This document shows, one piece after another, positions 38,954 to 46,703 of a stretch of 64,000 nucleotides of DNA. Under the pieces are notes generated by a model that did not search any database, was not told the DNA's origin, and saw only the letters and a program-made list of their open reading frames with translations. The translations under genes and the position numbers were made by a program. Position 1 is the stretch's first letter, and the number at the start of each line of letters is the position of its first letter. The stretch is from assembly GCA_017428725.1 (NCBI GenBank), contig JAFRQH010000012.1, forward strand, positions 1-64,000. Reading direction: 5' to 3'. The DNA is from Bacteroidales bacterium. GTDB lineage: Bacteria > Bacteroidota > Bacteroidia > Bacteroidales > UBA932.

Positions 38954-39784
38954 ATGGACAAACGGAGAATAACAGGGATGCGGCTGCTCCTGGCCGCCGT
39001 CATCGTCTCCGCTCCGCTGTCGTGTTCCGTCAAGGAGGACCGGACGGAGTGTCCGGTCTACGTCACGGTCCTGACCGACCGCTTTGTGCAGCAGGGCATC
39101 AGCGACGGGATCATCTCCTTTGGCGCCGCGCAGCCCATCCGGCGCGAGACGGTGAGTTTCCTGTCCTATGTGCGGGAGGGATTCGAACAGGCCTGTCCGC
39201 GTGATTTCGCCCGGGTGTCCGTCCTGGCCGGCGTGGACCACGCCCTGCTGCGGGAGGGGACGCTGGAGACGCCGTACGGCAGCCAGGCCGACCTGGTCTG
39301 GGCGTACGGGGAGACATTCTCGGCCTATGCCGACGAATACGTCGTGGACGCCGTTCCCCACAAGCAGTTCTGCCTGGTCCGCTTCCTCTTCGACGGCAGC
39401 CGTTTCGCGCCGGAGGATTATCCCTGGCGCTTCCGCCTCAAGGCGGAATGTTCCGGGATGGACATCTACACGCTGGCCCCGCTGCCCGGGCCGTATTCGG
39501 CCCTCGTCGGGCCCAACGCACTCGGGGAATGGTATGGCGTGCTGCCCCGCCAGCTGAGCAACAACATGCTGCTCGAGGTGTTCGTGCCGGAGGCGGAAGG
39601 ATCCGCGGAAGGGCGCACCGAGTATGTGATCGACCTGGGCAAGGCTTTCGAGGCGCAGGGGTACGACTGGACCCTGGAGGACCTCAAGGACATCGAGGTC
39701 CAGGTGGGTTTCATCGAAGCCGACTTGACGGTGACCGTGCACGAGTGGGAACGGAGTGATAGTTATGGAGTGATTGAGATATAA
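38954..39784 (+). CDS. FimB/Mfa2-family fimbrial anchor lipoprotein
   Basis: A 276-residue lipoprotein (PLSC, Cys about 24). SVKEDRTECPVYVTV follows the lipobox, a signature of Mfa2/FimB proteins (C-P near the N-terminus). The remainder is beta-rich and ends in EADLTVTVHEWER. Mfa2 caps the base of the fimbria and controls its length in Porphyromonas. The start at 38954 gives a proper signal; the gene ends 18 bases before the DUF4906 gene. Confidence 0.83.
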   Translation: MDKRRITGMRLLLAAVIVSAPLSCSVKEDRTECPVYVTVLTDRFVQQGISDGIISFGAAQPIRRETVSFLSYVREGFEQACPRDFARVSVLAGVDHALLREGTLETPYGSQADLVWAYGETFSAYADEYVVDAVPHKQFCLVRFLFDGSRFAPEDYPWRFRLKAECSGMDIYTLAPLPGPYSALVGPNALGEWYGVLPRQLSNNMLLEVFVPEAEGSAEGRTEYVIDLGKAFEAQGYDWTLEDLKDIEVQVGFIEADLTVTVHEWERSDSYGVIEI

Positions 39785-39802
39785 TAAGATAATAAGTTGT
39801 AT

Positions 39803-42800
39803 ATGAGAGGAATATGGAAATTATTCGTCGGGATGGCGCTTGGGGCGGCCCTGCCTGCCTGCGAGCCGGAGCCGGTGCGGACCCGTTTCGAGCTTCCGCC
39901 TGCGGAGTCGGTCGGGCAGGACGTGGTGGACCTCACGCTCGCCATCGCGCCCGATACGCCGGGCAAGACCAAGGCTTCCTTGCTCGCAGATGTGGAGTCG
40001 AAGGGGTCCGGCGCCCTCGTGCTCGTCTACCGCACGGACACGCGCCAGCTGGATTCCTACCGTTTCTTCACGCAGGAGGAACTCCGGGCCCAGGCCGGGA
40101 CGCCGCTGAAACTGCGCGTCCCACTGGGCCGCTGCGACTTCTACATCCTGGGCAACCTGAACGCCGTCCGCAAGTCGGACGGCCGGACGGCCCACCTGAT
40201 GGAGGCGCTCGGCGCGGATTTCCCCGTGGATGAGACGGCGCTGGAGGCCTGGATCTACCGCCTGGACGGGGGAGACCTCAATGCGGCATGGCGGCGCGAA
40301 CGCTTCGCGGACGTGGCCGCCTGCGGCATCCCGTACATGCACGTGTGCAAGGAAGTGGACACGGGGGAGCAGATCCGCCGGGGCGAGGGGATCCCGGGCT
40401 CGGACAAATGCCGCCGGCTGTTCAGCAAGGTCACGGTGCGCATCGACCATTCCGCTTTCGACGACGCTGGGGCGCATCCGGAACGCTTCGTCAATACCCG
40501 CCTCTACCTACGCCAGGCCAACGCCCGCCTGCAGCCCTTCTCGGAGCATCCGCAGCAGGCTGCGGCCGCGACGGACGTGCTCCCGGAGAGCGACTACGAC
40601 CCGCAGATGGCCAACGGCTCCGTGATGACGTTCAGCTTCTACGTGCCCGAGAACGCGCAGGGCGACCTGCTCTCCGGCAATGCGGACAGCCGCCGCAAGA
40701 CCCTCGACGAGCTGCTCGCACGGGGGCTGTCCGCCCGTGCGCCTTACCTGACCTATGTGGAGTTCTCCGGGCGGCTGGACCCCTCTGCGGGCGGCTATGG
40801 CGGGGATGTGACCTACCGATTCTATGTCGGGGCGGACAACTGCGCCAACTTCGACCTCATCCGCAACCGGGAATACGAAATCTCCCTGACTTTCCGGGTC
40901 GGCAGCCTGTTCGACCCGGACTGGAAGGTGCAGCCGGAGAACTGGAGCGACGCCCGGCTGTTCGCCCTGACGGCGGACCCGGCGTTCACGACGGACATCG
41001 GCACCGTGCGTCCGGACCGGCGGGTGGCCGTCCGGGGCAACCGCGACGGGGCTTTCTATGTCTATATGAATCCCGGGGGCGAGCTTGGGAAAAGCAATTC
41101 CCTGCTCGGGAAGCCAGCACTGACGAGTCCGGCGTACACCCCGGCATCCGTGGCGGACTGCGCCTGGTACGGGGATTTCCTGCGGCCCGGCACGGCGGAC
41201 CACAACTGGCTCGCCGCCCGGGGGATCACCCCGGAATGGGACCCGGCGACGGGGCGGCTGAAGTTCCGCGTGACGGACGCCGCCAAGTACGACGCCCGCA
41301 TCGGTGATACGCGGGAGTTCTCCCTGACGCTCCTGCCCGGAGGCGGGAGCGCGGCGTTCTCCCTGGTCCTGATGCGCAATATCACCCTGGCGGTGGCGGA
41401 CGGACTGTCCCTGACGGACGGGTTCTACCTCGGCCAGAAACGGACGGTGACCCTGTCGGGTTTCGCGGGCCGCAACATCCGCTATGCCGCGGACCAGGAC
41501 GGGTGCGGCGCCTCCGCCGGGGCGGCCCATACGCAGAACCGGCAGTGGAAGACCACGAATGCGGCCTCCGGGGCCTTCCCGTCCTGTGCCGTGGACGGCT
41601 CCGGCCGCGTCCTGCTGGACGTGTCCGACGCGGCCTACGCCTCGCAGGCCTGCACGGGGACGCTGGACCTGTATGCCTTCTACCCCAACCGCTTCCTGCC
41701 GGACCACCGGGGGTGGACTTCCAAGAGCGGACGGCTCATCTTCTTCTCGGAGGACTACCTCAACGATTCCTTCGAGGCGGAGGTCCGCATCAGCGAACCG
41801 CGCCTGGTGGCGGGCGGAGCGGAGCAGCACCTGCCCATCGACGGCAACGAGGTCCCCACGGACATCGGCTACTGGACCTTCGACGGCTCGGCGCGGCTGC
41901 CGGCCGCGTCCTTCGACCCGGCCCTGTTGCGGACACGCCTGGGGCTGGGGCTGCGCTCCGTCTCCGGCGCGCCGTACACGGCTTGGGCGCCGTGCCTGGC
42001 GCTGGATCCCGGCACGGGGCTGATGTATGTCAAGGCGACGAGCTGCAGCGCAGGCAATCTCGAGGACCGGACCTACAGTCGCACCAACGGGTCATACAAC
42101 ACGGGCCTGGGCTTGTGGGAGGTCTACCCGACGGCGCTGACGGACTTGTACGGCAACTCCCCGCATTTCGGAATCCGCGTGACCAAGCTGCATATCCGCA
42201 ACCTCCGGAGCGGGCTCTGGACGATGAAAGAAGGGAACGATGTGGCCGTCAGCGGGGTCTCGATGCTGTCGAGCTACTACGCCACCAACAGTGTCGGCGG
42301 CGAGGAGCAACTCTCGGAGTCCTCCCGCTTCAGCGTGAGCGCGGAGTATTACTTCGTCCACGGGGACTTGTCGCGGATTGCCTGGTCCCGCAGCGGCGAT
42401 GCGACCTCCTACACCTGCACCCTGGCCCCCTACGAGACCTTCCATCCGGTGATCGACTTCACCGTGGACACCGATGACGCAGGGGAGGGTGGGACCTTCT
42501 CCTGGGTCTACGACGAATCGCACCAGGTGATGCGCTCCTCGACCGGCGAGCCGGTGCCCGGAGGACTCATCGTCCCGTTCGGCCGCCAGTATATGACCGG
42601 CACCTACCAGAACAAGTGGGACGGCCGGAGCTTCCAGGTCCAGGCGGATTTCAACCTGACGCATCCCATCTTCAACGCCAGCCTGCTGGTCGTGGCCCGG
42701 CCCGGCAACGCCAAGGCCGCCGTCTACCTGATGCCCCAGAAGATCATCAAGTACCTCAAGTCGATGGGGCCCTCGGTCGGCACGACCGCCCGCCACAGGA

Positions 42801-43153
42801 TGATGCAGTTGTTCAACCGCTCGGACTGGATGAACGCTGTCCAGTTCCGCAATTGCTATCAGACTTCCGCCGGGTTGAACCAATACCACAAGCCGGGGAA
42901 TACGTACGGCGCACCGATGACCGACTATGATGTCGCTTATCTTTGGGGGTATCTGGGGGGAAGTGCCGGCAGCACGACATGGACACAAAGCGCCCTGGAG
43001 CAGCTGACATCACGCAGCCGGATGATGGCCGGAGTCATAGCCAACGAGGCACGGTTGGACAACACCCAATACAGCTCGCAGGTTTTCACGACACTGTCCA
43101 ATACGTCCAATTATCCGGAAGGGATCTGGTGGACGAAGCAAGAGGAGTTCTAG
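39803..43153 (+). CDS. DUF4906-type large lipoprotein, putative fimbrial tip
   Basis: An 1116-residue lipoprotein (LPAC, Cys20). The first 370 residues have a fimbrillin-like layout (GALVLVYRTDTRQLDSYRFF, FSKVTVRIDHSAFDDAG, ISLTFRVGSLFDPDWKV). The remaining 700 residues are beta-rich with many Gly, Trp and Tyr, as in DUF4906 proteins found at the end of fimbrial operons. Its size and position suggest a tip or adhesin. The ATG at 39803 is preferred because it starts the signal peptide. The last codons and stop lie within a perfect 12-base inverted repeat shared with the convergent gene. Confidence 0.78.
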   Translation: MRGIWKLFVGMALGAALPACEPEPVRTRFELPPAESVGQDVVDLTLAIAPDTPGKTKASLLADVESKGSGALVLVYRTDTRQLDSYRFFTQEELRAQAGTPLKLRVPLGRCDFYILGNLNAVRKSDGRTAHLMEALGADFPVDETALEAWIYRLDGGDLNAAWRRERFADVAACGIPYMHVCKEVDTGEQIRRGEGIPGSDKCRRLFSKVTVRIDHSAFDDAGAHPERFVNTRLYLRQANARLQPFSEHPQQAAAATDVLPESDYDPQMANGSVMTFSFYVPENAQGDLLSGNADSRRKTLDELLARGLSARAPYLTYVEFSGRLDPSAGGYGGDVTYRFYVGADNCANFDLIRNREYEISLTFRVGSLFDPDWKVQPENWSDARLFALTADPAFTTDIGTVRPDRRVAVRGNRDGAFYVYMNPGGELGKSNSLLGKPALTSPAYTPASVADCAWYGDFLRPGTADHNWLAARGITPEWDPATGRLKFRVTDAAKYDARIGDTREFSLTLLPGGGSAAFSLVLMRNITLAVADGLSLTDGFYLGQKRTVTLSGFAGRNIRYAADQDGCGASAGAAHTQNRQWKTTNAASGAFPSCAVDGSGRVLLDVSDAAYASQACTGTLDLYAFYPNRFLPDHRGWTSKSGRLIFFSEDYLNDSFEAEVRISEPRLVAGGAEQHLPIDGNEVPTDIGYWTFDGSARLPAASFDPALLRTRLGLGLRSVSGAPYTAWAPCLALDPGTGLMYVKATSCSAGNLEDRTYSRTNGSYNTGLGLWEVYPTALTDLYGNSPHFGIRVTKLHIRNLRSGLWTMKEGNDVAVSGVSMLSSYYATNSVGGEEQLSESSRFSVSAEYYFVHGDLSRIAWSRSGDATSYTCTLAPYETFHPVIDFTVDTDDAGEGGTFSWVYDESHQVMRSSTGEPVPGGLIVPFGRQYMTGTYQNKWDGRSFQVQADFNLTHPIFNASLLVVARPGNAKAAVYLMPQKIIKYLKSMGPSVGTTARHRMMQLFNRSDWMNAVQFRNCYQTSAGLNQYHKPGNTYGAPMTDYDVAYLWGYLGGSAGSTTWTQSALEQLTSRSRMMAGVIANEARLDNTQYSSQVFTTLSNTSNYPEGIWWTKQEEF

Positions 43154-43166
43154 GCTCCTCTTGCTT
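43136..43166. terminator. Twelve-base perfect inverted repeat between convergent genes
   Basis: AAGCAAGAGGAG (43136-43147), seven-base loop, CTCCTCTTGCTT (43155-43166). It covers the last codons and stop of the DUF4906 gene and reaches into the stop codon of the opposite gene. There is no T run on either side, so it may act by folding alone or as an mRNA end protector for both transcripts. Confidence 0.65.
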
Positions 43167-44304
43167 ACAGATGCATATTGTCCCACCACCAGACACTGTC
43201 GAAGACGGTATCCTGGAAGACGATGACCAGCTGGTGGACCTTGTCGTAATAATACATTCCGCGGTCGGGAACGAATTCGATACTGCCTGTTCCAACAGTA
43301 AAGTGGAAACCCAGTCCTGAGGCCATCGGCCAAACCCAGGCAAAACGTTCCCGAAGGTCTTGCGGGTTGAGGGTGTGATCCGGGTCATTATAATAAGTCT
43401 GGGGCATCTTGAGATAGTTCCCGCCCCAGGAATCATCCGGATGGATTCCCGGATCATAGGGCTCGAACCAACGGAAATCGGGGTTGTACTGAAGGTTTTC
43501 TTCGTACAACCCCCATTTCTTGAGCCAAACGTGAGGAGGCAGGTTCTCGTGCATGGCACCGTGATCGAGCATTCCGATGTCGTCGAACGCTATGTGGAGC
43601 TCTCCTTGATTGGCATTGAGGGGCACGGGGCCGACGATTTCGAAGTCGACGTGCCGCGAGCGGTCCTCGCGGGTGTATCCGCGGAAATCTGCGGCCATCT
43701 TGGGATAGTCTGGATCTTGCATGGTGGGTGCGCCGGGCAGGGCATAGTCGTAGCCGGTGAAGAGGAGCCTCTCCTCGCCGTTGAGGCGGACCCGGATGCC
43801 TTCGAGGGGGATCTCCCGGCGCGAGGTGGCCGTGAAGCGGATCTCGCGGCGGGAGGCGCCTTCGCCGTTCCAGAGCGTGACCACGGACTGCCCTTCGGCG
43901 ACCCACTGGAGGTGGTAGGTGGTGCGCCCGCGGCCGTCGGGGACGATGTTGATGCAGCGGGCGGCGGAGGAAGCGTTGACGCCTTCGAATCCAGGAGCGT
44001 CGGAGGTAATCTCCAACACGATGCCGTTGTCCGGAGTGATGTTGAGCTGCATCGTGTCCAGCCGCTCCCGGCCGAAACGGAAATGCCCGTCGCGCCATTC
44101 GCCGGTGAAAACGTAGGCGGAGTCGGGGTGGCGGCCGCGCTCGTGGTCGAGCACGCACACGGCGAAGTCCGCGCCGGGGAGTTCGAGGACCGTGGGGTTG
44201 TCTTGGTTGGGGGCGGCCGGGTTGTCTTTGTCGCAGGCGGGAAGCAGGAGTATGAGCACCAGGGCAAGGGCCGCAGGGGGGAGAGTGGCGGTTTTGTTTT
44301 TCAT
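43165..44304 (-). CDS. Lipoprotein of unknown function
   Basis: A 379-residue lipoprotein (LPAC, Cys about 24). After a Pro/Asn linker the sequence is beta-rich: PGADFAVCVLDHERG near 44, then two repeats of Ig-like strands (VLEITSDAPGFEGVNASSAARCINI, SVVTLWNGEGASRREIRFTATS). The C-terminal 170 residues are rich in Trp, Tyr and Asp (WKKWGLYEENLQYNPDFRW, DDSWGGNYLKMPQTYY) and end in VWWWDNMHL. I do not recognise a family. It faces the fimbrial operon tail to tail but has its own promoter, so a link to fimbriae is unproven. Confidence 0.75.
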   Translation of the reverse strand: MKNKTATLPPAALALVLILLLPACDKDNPAAPNQDNPTVLELPGADFAVCVLDHERGRHPDSAYVFTGEWRDGHFRFGRERLDTMQLNITPDNGIVLEITSDAPGFEGVNASSAARCINIVPDGRGRTTYHLQWVAEGQSVVTLWNGEGASRREIRFTATSRREIPLEGIRVRLNGEERLLFTGYDYALPGAPTMQDPDYPKMAADFRGYTREDRSRHVDFEIVGPVPLNANQGELHIAFDDIGMLDHGAMHENLPPHVWLKKWGLYEENLQYNPDFRWFEPYDPGIHPDDSWGGNYLKMPQTYYNDPDHTLNPQDLRERFAWVWPMASGLGFHFTVGTGSIEFVPDRGMYYYDKVHQLVIVFQDTVFDSVWWWDNMHL

Positions 44305-44321
44305 ACGTTTATCGTTTTATA

Positions 44322-44329
44322 CAAAAATA
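44322..44329 (-). promoter_or_regulatory. Putative -7 box of the unknown lipoprotein gene
   Basis: Minus-strand TATTTTTG, exact TANNTTTG, 17 bases before the ATG, with a TTG 20 bases upstream (44350-44352). Confidence 0.5.
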
Positions 44330-44400
44330 ACCAGGAATCGGGAGGCAGTCAAGGGGGCCTGTCAGCCTGTTGGTTGGTTTGTCGCAGTTGTGTCACCAAT

Positions 44401-44431
44401 TTTGAAAAGTTCATTTTTGGCAGTATCTTTG
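44401..44431 (+). promoter_or_regulatory. Consensus Bacteroidetes promoter of the barrel protein gene
   Basis: TTTG at 44401-44404, exactly 19 bases, then TATCTTTG at 44424-44431. This is the only full match to TTTG-N19-TANNTTTG seen in the window. The ATG follows 33 bases later, after an A-rich leader. Confidence 0.8.
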
Positions 44432-44464
44432 CAGCGAAAAAATGCAACCAAAGTTTTTTTTATT

Positions 44465-45070
44465 ATGAAAAAAATCGTTTCTATTCTTGCAGCATCCATG
44501 ATGCTCATTGGGGTGAATGCAATGGCTCAGGCCTCCATCGGAGCCGGTTATCTTTCCTCCGTTGAAACTGTCAAATCCGGCAGCTCCTCCACCAATCGTA
44601 CTCCGCTGAACGGATTCTATGTGGGTATGGGTTACACGATTCCTCTCGCAGGTGCCCTCAACTTCACTCCCGGTGTCTACTTCGGCATGGCCTCCAAGAA
44701 CAATGTTTCTTCTATCTTCGGCCTCAAGCTCGAGGGTAAGCAGACGGATACCTTCATCAACGTCCCTCTGCATTTCAGCTTCAACGCCGAGATTGGCAGC
44801 GGCCTCGCTTTCTTCGCTTATGCAGGCCCCAGCGCATCCGTTGCAGTATCTTCCAAGATCAGCTCCGGCAGCACGACCTATGACCGTCTCGCCGACAACG
44901 ACAGCCTCAACCGCTTCGATGTGATGCTCGGCGGTGGCGTCGGCCTCAAGTTCAACGATATGGTCCGTTTCCAGGTCGGCTACGATTTCGGTATGCTTAA
45001 CCGCTACAATTCCAACAACTTTACGGTCAAGCGCAACCAGCTGACCGCCGGTGTGGCGTTCCTCTTCTAA
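44465..45070 (+). CDS. Outer-membrane beta-barrel protein, probably abundant
   Basis: A 201-residue protein with a cleavable signal (AMAQ, about residue 22). It has about eight amphipathic strands of alternating Gly/aromatic pattern (GFYVGMGYTIPLAGALNFTPGVYFGMA, FFAYAGPSASVAV) and ends in VAFLF, the usual C-terminal barrel signal. It resembles the PorT/OMP_b-brl type. Codon use differs from neighbours: many T- and A-ending codons, so lower GC, as in strongly expressed or recently gained genes. The consensus promoter and a strong terminator make it a separate, probably highly expressed unit. The start at 44465 begins the signal peptide. Confidence 0.82.
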   Translation: MKKIVSILAASMMLIGVNAMAQASIGAGYLSSVETVKSGSSSTNRTPLNGFYVGMGYTIPLAGALNFTPGVYFGMASKNNVSSIFGLKLEGKQTDTFINVPLHFSFNAEIGSGLAFFAYAGPSASVAVSSKISSGSTTYDRLADNDSLNRFDVMLGGGVGLKFNDMVRFQVGYDFGMLNRYNSNNFTVKRNQLTAGVAFLF

Positions 45071-45092
45071 GCTGATTGTTTTCAGAGCTTTA

Positions 45093-45122
45093 AGCCGGTC
45101 GCGGAAGCGGCCGGCTATTTTT
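45093..45122 (+). terminator. Rho-independent terminator after the barrel gene
   Basis: AGCCGGTCGC, loop GGAA, GCGGCCGGCT (ten pairs with one G-T), then ATTTTT. Confidence 0.9.
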
Positions 45123-45135
45123 GTGCCCGGCAGGC

Positions 45136-45165
45136 TTTGATTTCGTCCGAAAAACCGTATATTTG
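45136..45165 (+). promoter_or_regulatory. Promoter of the metal-efflux operon
   Basis: TTTG at 45136-45139, 18 bases, TATATTTG at 45158-45165, then only 10 bases to the ATG at 45176. Confidence 0.7.
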
Positions 45166-45175
45166 TAGCTCTTTT

Positions 45176-45550
45176 ATGAAATTGTCCGGGCCCATCAGGA
45201 ATGTGTTGACGGCGGTGTTGACCGTGCTGCTGTCGCTGGGGTATGTCAGTTCGACGATGTGCTGGCATACACACGTCATCGGAGGGCAGGTCATCGTCCA
45301 TTCGCACCTCTTCTGGCGCGGCCACGCCGCCGCGAATTCCGACGGCGGCCACACCCCCGGACAGCTGCAGACCATCCAGGAAACCAACGAACTGACATTC
45401 ACGGACTCCATCCTGCCCGAATTCCATCTGGAGCGGATGGAGGTCCTGACCGATATTTTCTTCACTCCGGCGCTCTGCGTGCAGCAGAAGCCGGTCCTTC
45501 GCGCGCGCTCCCTGCGGGCGCCTCCCGTTTTGCCGTGTATCCCCGCCTGA
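45176..45550 (+). CDS. Small His-rich membrane-anchored protein heading the Czc operon
   Basis: A 124-residue protein. Residues 8-26 form one hydrophobic segment, and residues 28-59 hold a candidate metal site: Met28, Cys29, His31, His33, His42, His44, His50 and His59, including two HxH pairs. A more hydrophilic stretch with TIQETNELTFTDSILPEF and a basic, Pro-rich end follow. It is the first gene of the operon, 43 bases ahead of czcB, with its own promoter. I recall similar short proteins before Czc/Cus genes in other Bacteroidales but know no studied member. A periplasmic metal sensor, chaperone or pump accessory is inferred. The start at 45176 is preferred over 45137, which would lie upstream of the promoter box. 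Confidence 0.8.
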   Translation: MKLSGPIRNVLTAVLTVLLSLGYVSSTMCWHTHVIGGQVIVHSHLFWRGHAAANSDGGHTPGQLQTIQETNELTFTDSILPEFHLERMEVLTDIFFTPALCVQQKPVLRARSLRAPPVLPCIPA

Positions 45551-45593
45551 TCCAGATTCTTCAGTTACACCGCAAAACACCCCTTTTTATCCA

Positions 45594-46700
45594 ATGAAAC
45601 ACATATTGGCTGCACTGGCAATCGCATTGCCCGTGCTCGCAGGATGCCGTCAGGGCGAAGCCGCCTCCGCAACGAAGGATTTCACCTTCCAGGGAGACGA
45701 AGTGACCGTCCGTCCCGATTCTCCCGTGGCCCGGGAGCTGAAAGTCGAGCCCGTGGGGGCGTCGGCTTATGAATCCGCCTTCCGTACGGTGGGCACCGTC
45801 AGACCGGTGGCCGGCCGTGTAGCAGAAGTGGCCGTGCCTTTCGCCGGCCGCATCACGCGCACGATGGTGCGCCTCGGAGACTACGTCCGTGCCGGACAGC
45901 CGCTCTTCGAGATGAGCTCGCCCGACTTCTACGCGGCCGTCAAAGAGTACTTCGAGAACCAGCTCGCCGACAAGAATGTCGCCGCCAACCTGAAGCGCCG
46001 CGAGGCGATGCACCAGGCCGGCATCCTGTCCGAGCGGGAGTTTGAGGAGGCGCGCGCCGAGGCCGAAAACGCCCGCAACGCCTACCAGATGTCCCGGATG
46101 GCCCTGAGCGTCTATCACGTGGACCTGGACCGCTTGCAGATGGGCCGGCCGATCACAGTCACGGCGCCGATCGGGGGCCGGGTGGTGGCGTGCGACCTCA
46201 CGCAGGGCCAGTATGTCAAGGAGGACGCCGATGCGCTGGCCACGATCGCAGAACTGTCCCGCGTGTGGGTGTCCGCCCAGGTCAAGGAGGCGCAGGTCGG
46301 CCGGATCGAGGCCGGCCGGACGCGCGCGCAGGTCCTGCGCGACAGCGCGCCGGACAGTCCCGTCGAGGGACGTATCGTCTATGTGGGCGAGGTCCTGGAC
46401 GAGCAGACCCGCTCCACGGAAGTGATGCTGGAGTGCGACAATGCCGGCCGCCTGCTCAAGCCCGGCATGTTCGTCTCCGTGGCGTTCACCACCCCGCAGA
46501 CTTCCGCGCTGCTGATCCCCGCTACGGCTGTCTTCCAGGGCGAGAACACGAAATACGTCTACGTGGAGCAGGAGGCACTGCATTTCGTGCGCCGGCCGGT
46601 GCGCGTGGAGAGCGCAGGGGCCGATCAGGTCTGCGTGCTGTCCGGTCTGTCGGAAGGGGAGAGGATCATCGCTTCCGGAGGCATCTATCTGAGCGAGTAG
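45594..46700 (+). CDS. czcB: RND metal-efflux periplasmic adaptor (CzcB/CusB family)
   Basis: A 368-residue membrane-fusion protein with a lipobox (LAGC, Cys about 17). Layout: beta-barrel and lipoyl halves (GRVAEVAVPFAGRITRTMVRLGDYVRAGQPLFEM near 75-110; ITVTAPIGGRVV near 185), alpha-hairpin (110-175), and a membrane-proximal domain. It bridges the inner-membrane pump and the outer-membrane channel. It lacks an extra N-terminal metal-binding domain. The pump gene follows after three bases. Confidence 0.92.
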   Translation: MKHILAALAIALPVLAGCRQGEAASATKDFTFQGDEVTVRPDSPVARELKVEPVGASAYESAFRTVGTVRPVAGRVAEVAVPFAGRITRTMVRLGDYVRAGQPLFEMSSPDFYAAVKEYFENQLADKNVAANLKRREAMHQAGILSEREFEEARAEAENARNAYQMSRMALSVYHVDLDRLQMGRPITVTAPIGGRVVACDLTQGQYVKEDADALATIAELSRVWVSAQVKEAQVGRIEAGRTRAQVLRDSAPDSPVEGRIVYVGEVLDEQTRSTEVMLECDNAGRLLKPGMFVSVAFTTPQTSALLIPATAVFQGENTKYVYVEQEALHFVRRPVRVESAGADQVCVLSGLSEGERIIASGGIYLSE

Positions 46701-46703
46701 GCC

